From: Pseudomonadota bacterium
GTDB lineage: Bacteria; Pseudomonadota; Gammaproteobacteria; Steroidobacterales; Steroidobacteraceae
NCBI GenBank assembly: GCA_016705325.1
Contig: JADIYJ010000030.1
Location: 5,001-69,000, forward strand
Direction: 5' to 3'
DNA: 64,000 bases
The notes beneath the pieces are model-generated. The model did not search any database. It saw only the letters and a list, made by a program, of their open reading frames with translations, and was not told the DNA's origin. This document shows, one piece after another, positions 50,621-60,272 of the stretch (position 1 is the first letter of the stretch; every line of letters begins with the position of its first letter). A program made the translations under genes and the position numbers.

Positions 50621-52004
50621 GTGCTTCGGCGCCCAGGTGACGGCCGATCTGCGCATTGGACAAGCGCGTGAGTTCGCCGTGGGGCAGGCCCTGCAGGACG
50701 TTCCAACCGGCCTCGAGGCTTTCTTCGAGCGTACGCGCATTGGCCTGGTGGACGAACTGACGCTCGAAGCGCTCGCCGAACGCCAGGAATTTGCGGTCGG
50801 ATTCGGGCAGGCCCTGCTCACCCATCACGCTCGCGAGCACGCGCACACGCAACGCACGCGCGTAGGCGGCGAACAACTGGTGCGCCAGCGCCGGATGGTC
50901 CGGGTCCGTGAAGCCTTCGCCGATGCCGGCATCCATCAGGCGCGACAGGCTCGGCAACACGCGCACCGGTGGATAGATGCCGCGACGGTCGAGTTCGCGG
51001 TCCAGCACGATCTGGCCTTCGGTGATGTACCCCGTGAGGTCTGGAATCGGATGCCCGATGTCGTCGCCGGGCATGGTGAGGATCGGCAATTGCGTCAAGG
51101 TGCCCGGTCGGCCGCGGATGCAGCCAGCCCGTTCGTAGAGCGACGCGAGGTCGGAATACATGTAGCCCGGATAGCCCTTGCGCCCCGGGATCTCGCCGTG
51201 GCTCGCGGACACCTCCCGCAGGGCCTCGCAGTAGTTGGTCATGTCGGTGAGGATGACCAGCACGTGCCGTCCTTCCTCGAACGCGAGGTATTCGGCAGCG
51301 GTCAGCGCGTAGCGCGGGGCGAGCAGGCGCTGCATGCCCGGTTCGTCCGCGAGATTGAGGAACATGGCCGTGTGACCCAGCGCGCCACTCGATTCCATTG
51401 CGAGGCGGAACTGTTCGGCCGTGTCGTGCGGTACGCCGATGCCCGCAAAGACGACCGCGAAACTCTCTTCGCCCTGGGTGCCGCGCAGTCGTGCCCGTTG
51501 GGCGATCTCTGCGGCCAACCGGTCGTGCGGCAAGCCGCCCGCGGAGAACAGCGGCAGCTTCTGTCCGCGCACGAGGCTGTTCATCACGTCGATGGTGGCG
51601 ATGCCGGTTTCGATGAAATCCCGCGGCAGGGCGCGCCAGGCCGGATTGATCGCGAGACCTTCGATGCGGCGTCGTGACCGTGCCGCCACGGGCGGGCCAC
51701 CGTCGAGCGGCCGGCCCACGCTGTCGAACACGCGGCCGAGCAGATGCGGGCCGACGCCGAACAGCAGCGGCTCCGGATGCAGGCGAATGCGCGTGCCGCG
51801 CAGCGCGAGCCCCGACGTCGACTCCAGCACCTCGATCACCATCGAGGTCTCGTCGAGCGCAGCCACGCGCCCCAGCCGGGGTGCGCCAGCCCCGGCCAGC
51901 ACTTCGACCGCGGAGTTGAGGCCTACGCGCGCTTCGCGCCGCGCAAAGAGCAACGGGCCCTCGATGCGGGTCACTGCATTTTCGAGCAGCAGGTCAGCCT
52001 GCAT
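50613..52004 (-). CDS. atpB: V/A-type ATPase non-catalytic subunit B
   Basis: 463 residues from ATG 52004 (MQADLLLENAVTRIEGPLLF). There is no P-loop. PDLTGYITEGQIVLDREL and ILTDMTNYCEALREVSASHGEIPGRKGYPGYMYSDLASLYERAG are hallmark B-subunit stretches. It alternates with A in the hexameric head. It overlaps atpA by 11 nt. Confidence 0.96.
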   Translation of the reverse strand: MQADLLLENAVTRIEGPLLFARREARVGLNSAVEVLAGAGAPRLGRVAALDETSMVIEVLESTSGLALRGTRIRLHPEPLLFGVGPHLLGRVFDSVGRPLDGGPPVAARSRRRIEGLAINPAWRALPRDFIETGIATIDVMNSLVRGQKLPLFSAGGLPHDRLAAEIAQRARLRGTQGEESFAVVFAGIGVPHDTAEQFRLAMESSGALGHTAMFLNLADEPGMQRLLAPRYALTAAEYLAFEEGRHVLVILTDMTNYCEALREVSASHGEIPGRKGYPGYMYSDLASLYERAGCIRGRPGTLTQLPILTMPGDDIGHPIPDLTGYITEGQIVLDRELDRRGIYPPVRVLPSLSRLMDAGIGEGFTDPDHPALAHQLFAAYARALRVRVLASVMGEQGLPESDRKFLAFGERFERQFVHQANARTLEESLEAGWNVLQGLPHGELTRLSNAQIGRHLGAEAHA

Positions 52005-53742
52005 GACTGGCCACCGTTTGCAGCTGGTCGAACTCGTAATCGATCTGGCGTGGCAGTTGCCGCAGTCGCAGCAGGTCGTCCTCGCTGAACTCTTCGCCAA
52101 GCCGCTGCAATTGCCGCAGCATCGGCAGTGCCGCGAGCCGGGCCGGTGGTACGCCGGCCGCCACGGCGGCGTCGGCGCGATCGGCGAAGTGCAGCAGCAC
52201 CGAGAGCATGGCGACCTGTCGCGCAGGCGAGCAGAAACGGTCGACCTTCGAGAAGGACGACTGCCGCAGGAACCCCTCGTTGACGAGGTCCGCGCAAAGC
52301 AAGCGCACCTGCTGCTGTGCCGGCAGCGCGTCGCGGCCGACGATGCGGGCCATGCGCTCGAGGTGTGCCTGCGCTTCGAGCAGCTCCAGCACGCGCTGCC
52401 GTTGCACGAGCCAGTCGGGGTTGCCGGAGCGCTTCCACCAGTCGGCGAGTTCCTGCACGTCCGAGCCGTAGGACTGCAGGGGATGAATGGCGGGGTAGAA
52501 GCGGGCCTGCGCACGCTGGCGGTCGAGGGCCCAGAAACAACGCACGTAGCGCTTGGTGTGCAGCGTCACGGGTTCGGAGAAGTCGCCGGACGGCGGGCTG
52601 ATCGCACCGATGATCGTGACCGAGCCCTCGGCGCCGGCCAGCGAGGTGACACGCGCTGCGCGCTCGTAGAATTCAGCGAGGCGCGAGCTGAGGTACGCGG
52701 GATAACCGGCCTCGCCCGGCAACTCGCCGAGGCGACCTGACACCTCGCGCAGCGCTTCGGCCCAGCGGCTGGTCGAGTCCGCCATCAGCGCGACGTTGAG
52801 GCCCTGGTCACGGAAGTATTCGGCGACGGTGATCGCGGTGTAGATGCTCGCTTCGCGCGCCGCGACCGGCATGTTCGACGTGTTCGCGATGATGACCGTG
52901 CGTTCGGCCAGCGGCCGTCCGCTGCGCGGATCCTCGAGCTGCGGAAACTCGTCGAGCACCTCGGCCATTTCGTTGCCGCGTTCGCCGCAACCGACGTACA
53001 CGATGACGTCCGCGTCACACCACTTGGCGAGCGCCTCCTGCAGCACCGTCTTGCCGGTGCCGAAGCCGCCGGGCAGGGCCGCGCGTCCGCCGCGTGCCAC
53101 GGGGAAAAGCGTGTCGAGTATGCGCTGGCCGGTGATCATCGGCGCGTTGACGCCCAGCCGTTCACGCACCGGTCGTGACCGGCGCACGGGCCAGTCGTGC
53201 TGCATCGTCAGTTCGTGCCTGTGGCCGGCGTCGTCGACCAGCACGAGCAGCGTCTCGTCGTCGCGATGCTCCCCGGGTTCTACCAGCGCTTCCACGCGCC
53301 CGCTGGCCCACGGCGGCACCAGCAACGACTGCGGTCGCGGCGCGACGGTCCTGGCGAATACGGCACCTGCGCTCAATACGTCACCGTTCCGTACGGCGAA
53401 TTCGAGGCGATGCCGCGCGACGCTGCGTTCGGCCGCACCCGGCTGGATCTGATAATCCGTGGCGCGCGACAACGGCCGCAGCAGGCCGTCGAAGATGCCG
53501 CCCAACAGGTTCGGGCCCAGCGTTACGGACAGGGGTCGTTCCAGCCCGACCACGGTCACGCCGGGCTCGAGTCCCGTCGTGTCTTCGTACACCTGCGCGA
53601 CCAGCTCGTCGCCGCGCAACTGGATGACTTCGCCGAGCAGTCGGCGTTCGCCCACGGCGAGCGCCTCGAAGATGCTGAAAGGCCCTGTGGCACAGGCTTT
53701 GAGCACCGGGCCGCCGACCCAGGTGATCCGAGCTTCGCTCAT
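51994..53742 (-). CDS. atpA: V/A-type ATPase catalytic subunit A
   Basis: 582 residues from ATG 53742 (MSEARITWVGGPVLKA). Walker A is GGFGTGKT, and YVGCGERGNEMAEVL and MADSTSRWAEALREVSGRLGELPGEAGYPAYLSSRLAEFYERA are diagnostic of V/A-type A subunits. The bulge (non-homologous) region precedes the nucleotide domain, separating it from F-type beta. It hydrolyses or makes ATP coupled to H+ or Na+ flow. Confidence 0.97.
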   Translation of the reverse strand: MSEARITWVGGPVLKACATGPFSIFEALAVGERRLLGEVIQLRGDELVAQVYEDTTGLEPGVTVVGLERPLSVTLGPNLLGGIFDGLLRPLSRATDYQIQPGAAERSVARHRLEFAVRNGDVLSAGAVFARTVAPRPQSLLVPPWASGRVEALVEPGEHRDDETLLVLVDDAGHRHELTMQHDWPVRRSRPVRERLGVNAPMITGQRILDTLFPVARGGRAALPGGFGTGKTVLQEALAKWCDADVIVYVGCGERGNEMAEVLDEFPQLEDPRSGRPLAERTVIIANTSNMPVAAREASIYTAITVAEYFRDQGLNVALMADSTSRWAEALREVSGRLGELPGEAGYPAYLSSRLAEFYERAARVTSLAGAEGSVTIIGAISPPSGDFSEPVTLHTKRYVRCFWALDRQRAQARFYPAIHPLQSYGSDVQELADWWKRSGNPDWLVQRQRVLELLEAQAHLERMARIVGRDALPAQQQVRLLCADLVNEGFLRQSSFSKVDRFCSPARQVAMLSVLLHFADRADAAVAAGVPPARLAALPMLRQLQRLGEEFSEDDLLRLRQLPRQIDYEFDQLQTVASHAG

Positions 53743-54386
53743 GGCGCGCGCTCCGCCCGTCGTGCCGCGGCTTGTCGCTCGAACTCGGCGAGGAGATCGG
53801 AAGCAATGCGCTCGCGGGCAGCCAGCAGGCCCGCGACCGTGGCATCGATGCAGGCGTCGCCCGCGCGGACGCGGAGGCCGGTGCCCAGGCCGTCCGTTGC
53901 CAGGATGTCGACCTTCGACGAGCCTCCGAGCCGGCTCCGCACGAGCGGGCCGACATGGGTCAGCCACTGTGGATCGACTTCCACCTGCAGCCGATCCAGG
54001 TGTCGCAGGCTGCGACTCGCCGACACGCAGGCCGCGTCGCACCAGCGCTCACGCGCGGTGGCGTCGAGCCAGCGCGACTGCAATGCATCGGGCAGGCCCC
54101 GCCATGCCCGGTCGAGCAACTCGCGCAATGTGGCTTGCCGGCTGCGTCGCGCTTCCGTGTCCAGTGCCGCGCGCCGCCGTGCCAGCGCCATTTCGTCCTC
54201 ACGCCGGGTATCTACGACGGCCTGGTGCACGCGCGTCCTGGCCTCGGCTCTTGCCCTGCGCACGATGTCGGCCGCCTGCGTCCCGGCTTCGTCGCGAATA
54301 TGCCGGGTGCGCGACTCCTGCTCGCGCCCCAGCCGGCGCAGCAGCGCGGTGGTCTGTGCTTCGAGCAGGCTTTCGACGTCATTCAT
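53739..54386 (-). CDS. atpE: V/A-type ATPase subunit E (peripheral stalk)
   Basis: 215 residues. A long N-terminal charged coiled coil (LLRRLGREQESRTRHIRDEAGTQAADIVRRARAEARTRV) and a globular C-terminal domain fit the stalk subunit E. Assigned by its place between F and A and by the coiled-coil pattern; sequence identity in this family is low. It overlaps atpA by 4 nt. Confidence 0.85.
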   Translation of the reverse strand: MNDVESLLEAQTTALLRRLGREQESRTRHIRDEAGTQAADIVRRARAEARTRVHQAVVDTRREDEMALARRRAALDTEARRSRQATLRELLDRAWRGLPDALQSRWLDATARERWCDAACVSASRSLRHLDRLQVEVDPQWLTHVGPLVRSRLGGSSKVDILATDGLGTGLRVRAGDACIDATVAGLLAARERIASDLLAEFERQAAARRAERAP

Positions 54387-54682
54387 CAGTCGATTCCCAG
54401 CGCGTTGCGCACCAGGCGCGCGAGATTGGGAGGAGTGCCTCGTGCGCGGACGTCCGGGATGACGGCGAACAGCGGCGAGAGCCCGACCAGGGCGTGCTCG
54501 AGTTCCGCGACCGGCACGTAGTCGACCAGCGTGCCATCGAACAGCACGCAGTCAGGACGCTCGGCAAATGCCTGTCGCAGCATTGCGGCGGCGTCGCCTG
54601 CCGACGCAACGCGAGTATCGACGCCGGCGAGCCGGAAGCCCGCCGCCGTGGCCTCGCCGCCGATGTAGACGACTTGTGCCAC
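54386..54682 (-). CDS. atpF: V/A-type ATPase subunit F
   Basis: 98 residues. VVYIGGEATAAGFRLAGVDTRVA and AELEHALVGLSPLFAVIPDV show the typical short Rossmann-like fold of subunit F, which binds the rotor D subunit. The operon position between K and E fits. Confidence 0.88.
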   Translation of the reverse strand: MAQVVYIGGEATAAGFRLAGVDTRVASAGDAAAMLRQAFAERPDCVLFDGTLVDYVPVAELEHALVGLSPLFAVIPDVRARGTPPNLARLVRNALGID

Positions 54683-54683
54683 G

Positions 54684-55037
54684 TCAGCCCAGCCGGTTGA
54701 GGATCAGGATCGAGACGATCAGGCCGTAGATCGCGATGCCCTCCGCGAGTCCGACCATCACCAGTACCCGGCCGAAGAGGTCGGGTTTCTCGGCGAGTGC
54801 GCCGAGGGCGGCGGTGCCGACCTGCGCCACGGCGTAGCCCGCGCCAAGGGCCGCGAGTCCCGCAGCGAGTGCAGCGGAGGCAAAGCCCCAGCGGAGTACG
54901 TCGGGATCGGGTGGCACGACGGCAGCCGTCTCCGCTGCGAGCGCAGGCCACGCGGCAATGAGTGTGAACGTAGCCACCGCGACGGTTGCCGTCGTCAGGG
55001 TGGCGAGGGCAAGGATCCAGCGTGCGGGCAGTTTCAT
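54684..55037 (-). CDS. atpK: V/A-type ATPase proteolipid subunit K (ring)
   Basis: 117 residues with one leader-like hydrophobic segment (residues about 8-35), then a two-helix hairpin: LAALGAGYAVAQVGTAALGALAEKPDLFG and VLVMVGLAEGIAIYGLIVSILIL. The membrane Glu in LAEGIAIYG is the ion carrier, and Gln in the first hairpin helix (VAQVG) is also seen in Na+-binding rings. The ion cannot be decided by eye. A single hairpin unit rather than the fused double form. Confidence 0.92.
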   Translation of the reverse strand: MKLPARWILALATLTTATVAVATFTLIAAWPALAAETAAVVPPDPDVLRWGFASAALAAGLAALGAGYAVAQVGTAALGALAEKPDLFGRVLVMVGLAEGIAIYGLIVSILILNRLG

Positions 55038-56869
55038 GGCGAGCCTCCGGGAAGCGAAGCCGACGGCGGCGTGAGCGGCTGGAAGGGTCGGCCGCGCGCC
55101 GTCAGGAAGCGGATGAAGAATTCGAACAGCACGAGGCGTGTCGTCTGGATGCTGACGACGAGGCCTTCGAGCGCAATGATTGCGGCGTTGCCGATGATCA
55201 GTACCGGCCAGTACCCCGGGCCCGCGGCTTCAGCCATGCCGACGATGGCCGAGCACAGCCCCGCGTGCGCCAGCGCAAACGCGCCGACGCGCACGAAGGA
55301 AACCGTGTTGACGCCGAGCTGCAGCAGTCGCTCCACGAATTCACCCGCCGAGCGCCCCACTGCCGCGATCCGTTCCGTCGGAGTGGTGACAGCGGCACCG
55401 GACAACGACCACGCGATGCCGAGCGGCAGCAGCCACAGGGCGCTCAGGTCAATGGCGGCGCCGACCAGTCCGACGTAGGCGACGAGCAAACCTGCATCGC
55501 AGAGCAACCAGTGCCGCAGCTGTCCACGCCAGAAGTACTGCAGCGCATCGAGCGCGAGACCGAGCACGAGCGTCACGACGCCGAAGCCGAGCGCCACGGC
55601 CAGGACCGGCAGCGGCTGTGACAAGGGGTGCAGCCAGAGCGCAGGCACCACGTCTTCGCGCGCAAACACGCTGCCGAAGGCGAAACCGAACACGATGGCG
55701 ACCAGTCCGCCCGGCAACAGCAGCCGCAGCGCAGGCATGCGTTTGCCCAGGAAGTAACCCGCGAGCGCGACGATCGCGCCCTGCGCCACGTCGCCGAACA
55801 TGAAGCCGAACATCAGCGGCGCGAGGATCGCGACCAGCAGGCTCGGATCCGCGTCCCCCGCGGCTGGCACGCCCATCATGCCAGTCATGGTTTCGAACGG
55901 ACGCGCCCAGCGCGGGTTGCGCAGGACGGAAGGAGCCACCGTACCGGCCGGCGCGTCCGTCATGCGCAACAGGTAGTGCAGGCCTTGCTGGTCGAGTGCT
56001 GCGCGCAGTCCGCAATCGTCACGCGCCGCGCACCAACCGGTGATCCACGCGAAATGCTCCGTCACCGGCAGTTCCGGCACGTGCGTCACGACCCACGCGG
56101 CCAGCGCGATGTCGCCAAGGGCCGCCGGCACCGCGTGCTCCACGTCGAGCCGGGCCAGCGCGCTGCGTGCCGACAATTCCCGCGCTTCGAGCGCTGTGCG
56201 TCGTTGTTGCAGGCTGGCGCGCAATTCGCCCGGATCCTGCGGCAGGTCCGCCGGGATCGCGACGCGATGCACCTTGCGCGCCGCCAGTGCGGCGTCGAGT
56301 TCGCTCATGTCTTCGCCGGGGCCGACGGCAAGGAGATAGGTTTCGCGGCCGGATTCCGGGGTCCATAACTGGTGGATCAATGCCGGCGGCAACGACAGCG
56401 CCGGCGTGTCGGGCGGCAGCACGTAGATGCGGCTCGCGAGCACGGGTCCCGCCGACGCCATGCGATCAAGCCGCGGCAACGCCGGCCCGGCGATCGCAGA
56501 CAAGCGCTCGAGCGTGTCGATTTCAGTCCGTTCGAGCGCGAGCGCTTCGAGCTCGGCGACGACCGGCTCCGCCGCAGTCGCCCAGGTGCGCAGTCGACCA
56601 AGCGCGGTCTGCGGTGCATCGAGGAGTGCATGCTCTGCATTCACCGTGCAGGGCAGCGCAGCTGGCCACCATGGCCGGAAGCGGCGCGCGAGCGATTCGA
56701 ACTCGTCGAGCACGCGCTTCAGGTCGCCGAGCGGCAGGCGCGATTCGGCACGGCTGTAGGCTTGCAGCTCGACCGACCGCGTCCGCGCCAGGCAATCAAG
56801 GGCTGCGCCGAGTTCTTCGCGCGAAGTGAGCAGTTCGAACCAGCGGGCAGTGGCGGAGCGCAGGCTCAT
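55034..56869 (-). CDS. atpI: V/A-type ATPase membrane subunit I (stator a-subunit)
   Basis: 611 residues from ATG 56869. The cytosolic N-terminal half has coiled coils. The membrane half starts at FETMTGMMGVPAAGDADPSLLVAILAPLMFGFMFGDVAQG, and a late helix carries VNTVSFVRVGAFALAHAG with the essential Arg. It forms the ion half-channels against the K ring. It overlaps K and C by 4 nt each. Confidence 0.93.
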   Translation of the reverse strand: MSLRSATARWFELLTSREELGAALDCLARTRSVELQAYSRAESRLPLGDLKRVLDEFESLARRFRPWWPAALPCTVNAEHALLDAPQTALGRLRTWATAAEPVVAELEALALERTEIDTLERLSAIAGPALPRLDRMASAGPVLASRIYVLPPDTPALSLPPALIHQLWTPESGRETYLLAVGPGEDMSELDAALAARKVHRVAIPADLPQDPGELRASLQQRRTALEARELSARSALARLDVEHAVPAALGDIALAAWVVTHVPELPVTEHFAWITGWCAARDDCGLRAALDQQGLHYLLRMTDAPAGTVAPSVLRNPRWARPFETMTGMMGVPAAGDADPSLLVAILAPLMFGFMFGDVAQGAIVALAGYFLGKRMPALRLLLPGGLVAIVFGFAFGSVFAREDVVPALWLHPLSQPLPVLAVALGFGVVTLVLGLALDALQYFWRGQLRHWLLCDAGLLVAYVGLVGAAIDLSALWLLPLGIAWSLSGAAVTTPTERIAAVGRSAGEFVERLLQLGVNTVSFVRVGAFALAHAGLCSAIVGMAEAAGPGYWPVLIIGNAAIIALEGLVVSIQTTRLVLFEFFIRFLTARGRPFQPLTPPSASLPGGSP

Positions 56870-57633
56870 GCGGGCCCCGGCACGACGACGGCGCGACGCA
56901 TCACGCCACCGCGCAATCCGAGCAGTCCGAGTCCCTCGAGACCCAGGTACGCGACGGCTGCCGCCGGGGAGAGCGGGTGACGGCGGAAGGTGCGCACCAA
57001 CCGGCACGACAACGCCTGGTGCAACCCCCGGCTTTCGCCGCCGGCCGCTGCCCGCAGCTTCGCATCGAGCGACGCGACATCACGCGCGATCCGTTCCAGC
57101 GCGCGTTCGTGGCGACTACCCCGGGCCCACAGTGTGCGCCAGTGGCCAAGCCAGGCCGCCGTGACGTCGCCAGCGCCTGCTTCGAGCGCAGGGCGAAATG
57201 GCTGCAACGGTGACGCGGCGAGTGCCGTGCCACGCAGCGCGGGATCGAGCGCGACGATGTGACCCAGCACCGGATCCGCTCGAGTCCAGGCGGGAGGCCG
57301 GCCGCCGCGGCTGAGTTTCTGCAGCGCCGGCAGGTAAGGCAGCCAGCGCATCCAGCGGATGGCTTCCTGCCAGGGCGTGGGTTGCCAGCGGGCCACCTCG
57401 TCGACGAGCGTTGACCACTCGAAGCGCAGGTGCCGCTCCAGTTCATGGGGATCCATGCCGGGTGCCAGTCGCGTCGTGTAGCGTCGCTGCGAAGTGGCAC
57501 GGATTGCACCGAGGAAGCCCGCGAGATCGCGGGCAGCGTTCGCGCTCTGCAGGGCGGCGGGATCGGCGGCTTGGCCGAAACGCGCCTGCAGACGGGCCTG
57601 GGAATACGCGAAATGGCCGCTGCCCGCACTCAC
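56866..57633 (-). CDS. V/A-type ATPase subunit C-like
   Basis: 255 residues, mainly helical with many Arg, Trp and Leu (YSQARLQARFGQAADPAALQSANAARDLAGFLGAIRATS; EWSTLVDEVARWQPTPWQEAIRWMRWL). Size, operon position (between the stalk coiled-coil gene and I) and helical content fit the C/AC39 socket subunit that links the rotor D-F to the ring. Similarity is weak, so the call relies partly on context. Confidence 0.7.
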   Translation of the reverse strand: MSAGSGHFAYSQARLQARFGQAADPAALQSANAARDLAGFLGAIRATSQRRYTTRLAPGMDPHELERHLRFEWSTLVDEVARWQPTPWQEAIRWMRWLPYLPALQKLSRGGRPPAWTRADPVLGHIVALDPALRGTALAASPLQPFRPALEAGAGDVTAAWLGHWRTLWARGSRHERALERIARDVASLDAKLRAAAGGESRGLHQALSCRLVRTFRRHPLSPAAAVAYLGLEGLGLLGLRGGVMRRAVVVPGPA

Positions 57634-57962
57634 GCTGACTCATCCGTGGTCAGTCGCTCGGCGACCGCCGCGAGCGCATCTGCCGCCACCGCGCCCAGTG
57701 CAGCCGCGTCAAGCGTCTCGATGGAGGCATTCGCCTCCAGTTGCGCGAGTCGTCCTGCCAGGCGCCGCTGCGCCCGCTCGTGCAGCCGCATCACGCGCTG
57801 GCGTGCCGTCTCGAGAATCGCGCGCCGTTTTTCGCGCGCCGCGTCGATGGTCGACCGGGCCGCGGTCTCTGCTGCGATGATCGCCAGCGCGGCAGCGTGC
57901 TCGGCTTCGAGCACGCGATCGATCGCATCGGCAACGGTTCGGTCTGGTGTCGTTGTTGTCAT
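57630..57962 (-). CDS. V/A-type ATPase subunit H/G-like coiled-coil stalk protein
   Basis: 110 residues, first gene of the operon. VADAIDRVLEAEHAAALAIIAAETAARSTIDAAREKRRAILETARQRVMRLHERAQRRLAGRLAQLEANA is one long amphipathic coiled coil rich in Ala, Glu and Arg, as in the G/H peripheral-stalk subunits that pair with E. It overlaps subunit C by 4 nt. Confidence 0.75.
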   Translation of the reverse strand: MTTTTPDRTVADAIDRVLEAEHAAALAIIAAETAARSTIDAAREKRRAILETARQRVMRLHERAQRRLAGRLAQLEANASIETLDAAALGAVAADALAAVAERLTTDESA

Positions 57963-58141
57963 CGCCGCACGAACGCATCGCAGCGGCAGCGCGGGTGAGC
58001 CTCACGCTCGTCCGAGCGAAACAGGTCCGAAACCTGACATTAAGCCCGGTGCGGATGCGTTGAATCGGGGGTAGTGCTTACGGCACTGCGCGTTGCGTAA
58101 CTGCCGCAAAGCCAGCTGCAGGCGCGCCGGCCGGGGTGCGC

Positions 58142-58414
58142 TCAGCTGCCGTGGTTCTGCATCATCAGGCCCGTGCCGCCGCGCGAAACGTGCGCGACGA
58201 CTGCGGTGCGGCGATGCAGCTTGGTGATGGTGCCGAGGCTGATGGCGAACGCGAGTTCGACGGTCTGGCCCTTGCGCAGGCCCATGTCGCCGGTCTCGAC
58301 GAACACGCCGGTGGCGCTCAGGTTGCGCGCGCGGCAGAGACGGCGGTGACTCCCCGGCAGGAGCACGTACACGGTGGTGCGCGCTCGGTGGCGCGTTGTC
58401 AGTCTTCTTTCCAC
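58142..58414 (-). CDS. PilZ-domain protein (putative c-di-GMP receptor)
   Basis: 90 residues. RRLTTRHRARTTVYVLLPG then ARNLSATGVFVETGDMGLRKGQTVELAFAI and AVVAHVSRGGTGLMM follow the PilZ barrel pattern (RXXXR at the start, then N/DLSXXGXXV). Alone it could act as a regulatory adapter. A longer run to a nearby upstream start cannot be excluded. Confidence 0.8.
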   Translation of the reverse strand: MERRLTTRHRARTTVYVLLPGSHRRLCRARNLSATGVFVETGDMGLRKGQTVELAFAISLGTITKLHRRTAVVAHVSRGGTGLMMQNHGS

Positions 58415-58559
58415 GGCTCCGCGTCTGCTCTTTTTCTATGCGTTGCGTTGGACTCCTGCCGCGACATTATGCACGGCCCGGGTCAGGAGGGAAGGGCCCT
58501 GGCGCAGGCCTGGACGTTATGTCTATTGCAACGTCGGCTATGCTGCGAACTGACGGTAG

Positions 58560-59453
58560 ATGCAGACCCCGATGCGCAGCAAACTGAAGAGCGATCAGGC
58601 GATTTCTCAGACCGCGCCGATCGGCGTGTTCGACTCCGGCGTCGGCGGGTTGACCGTGCTGCGCGCCTTGCTCGACCGGCTGCCCGGCGAAGACTTCGTC
58701 TATCTCGGCGACACGGCGCGGCTGCCGTACGGCACCAGGAGTCCCGCATCGATCCGTCAGTACTCGCTGCAGGCGGCGCGCCTGTTGTACGAACGCGGCG
58801 TGAAATGCCTCGTCGTCGCCTGCAACACCGCGTCGGCCATCGCACTCGACGCGCTCACGCACGAATTCGACCCGGTGCCGGTCATCGGTGTGCTCGAGCC
58901 TGGCGCTGCGGCCGCGTGCCGGGCGACGCGTGCCGGGCGCATCGCGGTGCTCGCGACTGAGAGCACGGTGCGCGGGGGTGCCTACCAGGCCGCGATCACG
59001 CGCAGGCGGCCCGAAGCCGTCGTCACTGCCCGCGCCTGCCCCTTGTTCGTCGCGCTGGCGGAATAGGGCTGGACGGACGGCCCGATCGTCGAAGGCGTGA
59101 TTCACCGCTATCTGGACGAGATCTTCGTCGCGGGTGCGGCGGCTGCACATCCCGACACGCTGCTGCTCGGCTGCACGCACTTCCCGGTGCTGGCGCCCAC
59201 GCTGCGCCAGGTGCTGGGGCCCGCTGTCGCGATCGTCGATTCGGCGGCGACGACGGCGATTGCGCTGGCAGACGTCCTGGCCCAGCGCCGCGCACTGCGT
59301 CATGGCCAGGTCGCTGGCACCGTCACGCTGCTCGCAACCGATGGCCCTGAACGCTTTGCCCGCGTCGGGGCGGTGTTTCTCGGCCGGCCACTGGCGCCGA
59401 CGGACGTCGAGATCGTCGACCTCGCATTCGTGCCGGTACCGCCAGGCACCTGA
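58560..59453 (+). CDS. murI: Glutamate racemase MurI, interrupted by an in-frame TAG
   Basis: Full-length homology in one frame: IGVFDSGVGGLTVLRALL, YLGDTARLPYGTRS, the first catalytic cysteine VACNTASA, and the second in LLLGCTHFPVL. At 59064-59066 a TAG replaces the second Glu codon of the conserved E-E-G-W (here GAA-TAG-GGC-TGG). The frame on both sides is intact, so this is a G-to-T substitution (GAG to TAG), not an indel. It makes D-glutamate for peptidoglycan. Either sequencing error, a strain variant, or readthrough. Confidence 0.88.
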
Positions 59454-59474
59454 GGTTTCGTGCAACGCCTGCGG

Positions 59475-59890
59475 TCAGGGGTCGCGGTCGAGGGTCGCCA
59501 CGCCGTCCAGCTTTGCCAGCAGCCGCAGGTTGGCGTCAAAATTGCCTTCCTGCGGCCGCGGGTGGCTGCGTCGGTAATCCCCCTCCGGATATTCCGCGGC
59601 CTGGGTCCGCTGGCCTCGGACAGCCCCAGGAGCCGCACCTTGCCGGTCCGGACGGAACTCCGCCATGGCGCCGACGACCTCGCGGGTGTGCTCTGGGCGG
59701 CGGTCCAGCGCAAGGTCGGAGCCGGTGGGCCGGGTCAGGTCGAAGCCGAACCTGGTGGCCAGCACGACCTTGTCGCGCCGCGAGTCGCCGAGGACCCGCC
59801 CGAGCAGCTCCTCGTTCGGGAACGGCCCGTAGATCTCGGCGGTGCCGAACCGCGTCTCATCCCCATGCAGCCGAGATCGGGGGTGGCAAC
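59475..59890 (-). pseudogene. Aldo/keto reductase remnant (degenerate)
   Basis: Readable pieces in different frames are FGTAEIYGPFPNEELLGRVLG, RDKVVLATRFGFDL, RPEHTREVV, GKVRLLGLSEA and NFDANLRLLAKLDGVATLDRDP. These are the family's nucleotide-site and C-terminal motifs. A normal member has about 330 residues; here only about 140 codons remain and the middle, including the substrate loop and catalytic His region, is missing. Unlike the single-base shifts elsewhere, this needs internal deletions, so it is a true remnant. The 3' end of the remnant lies close to the end of murI. Confidence 0.75.
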
Positions 59891-60001
59891 TTCCAGGTCC
59901 TGCCCGCCTGCGGGATTCCATCCGGTTCTCCAGTAGGGCGGCTACGCTTTTGGATTGACACAGCCGCCCGGTCCCCCGAGAATACGCGGCTCTCTGTTCG
60001 C

Positions 60002-60087
<86 letters not shown>

Positions 60088-60157
60088 GTACCAGAGAGTA
60101 GCGGGGTGGCGTGGGTCTTCGCGACCGGACTGGGCGGCCTGAAACCGGCGAGCGCAT

Positions 60158-60231
<74 letters not shown>

Positions 60232-60272
60232 ACCGGAATGCCGAGGAACGGGTTCTTGAGTTTGCAGAGACG

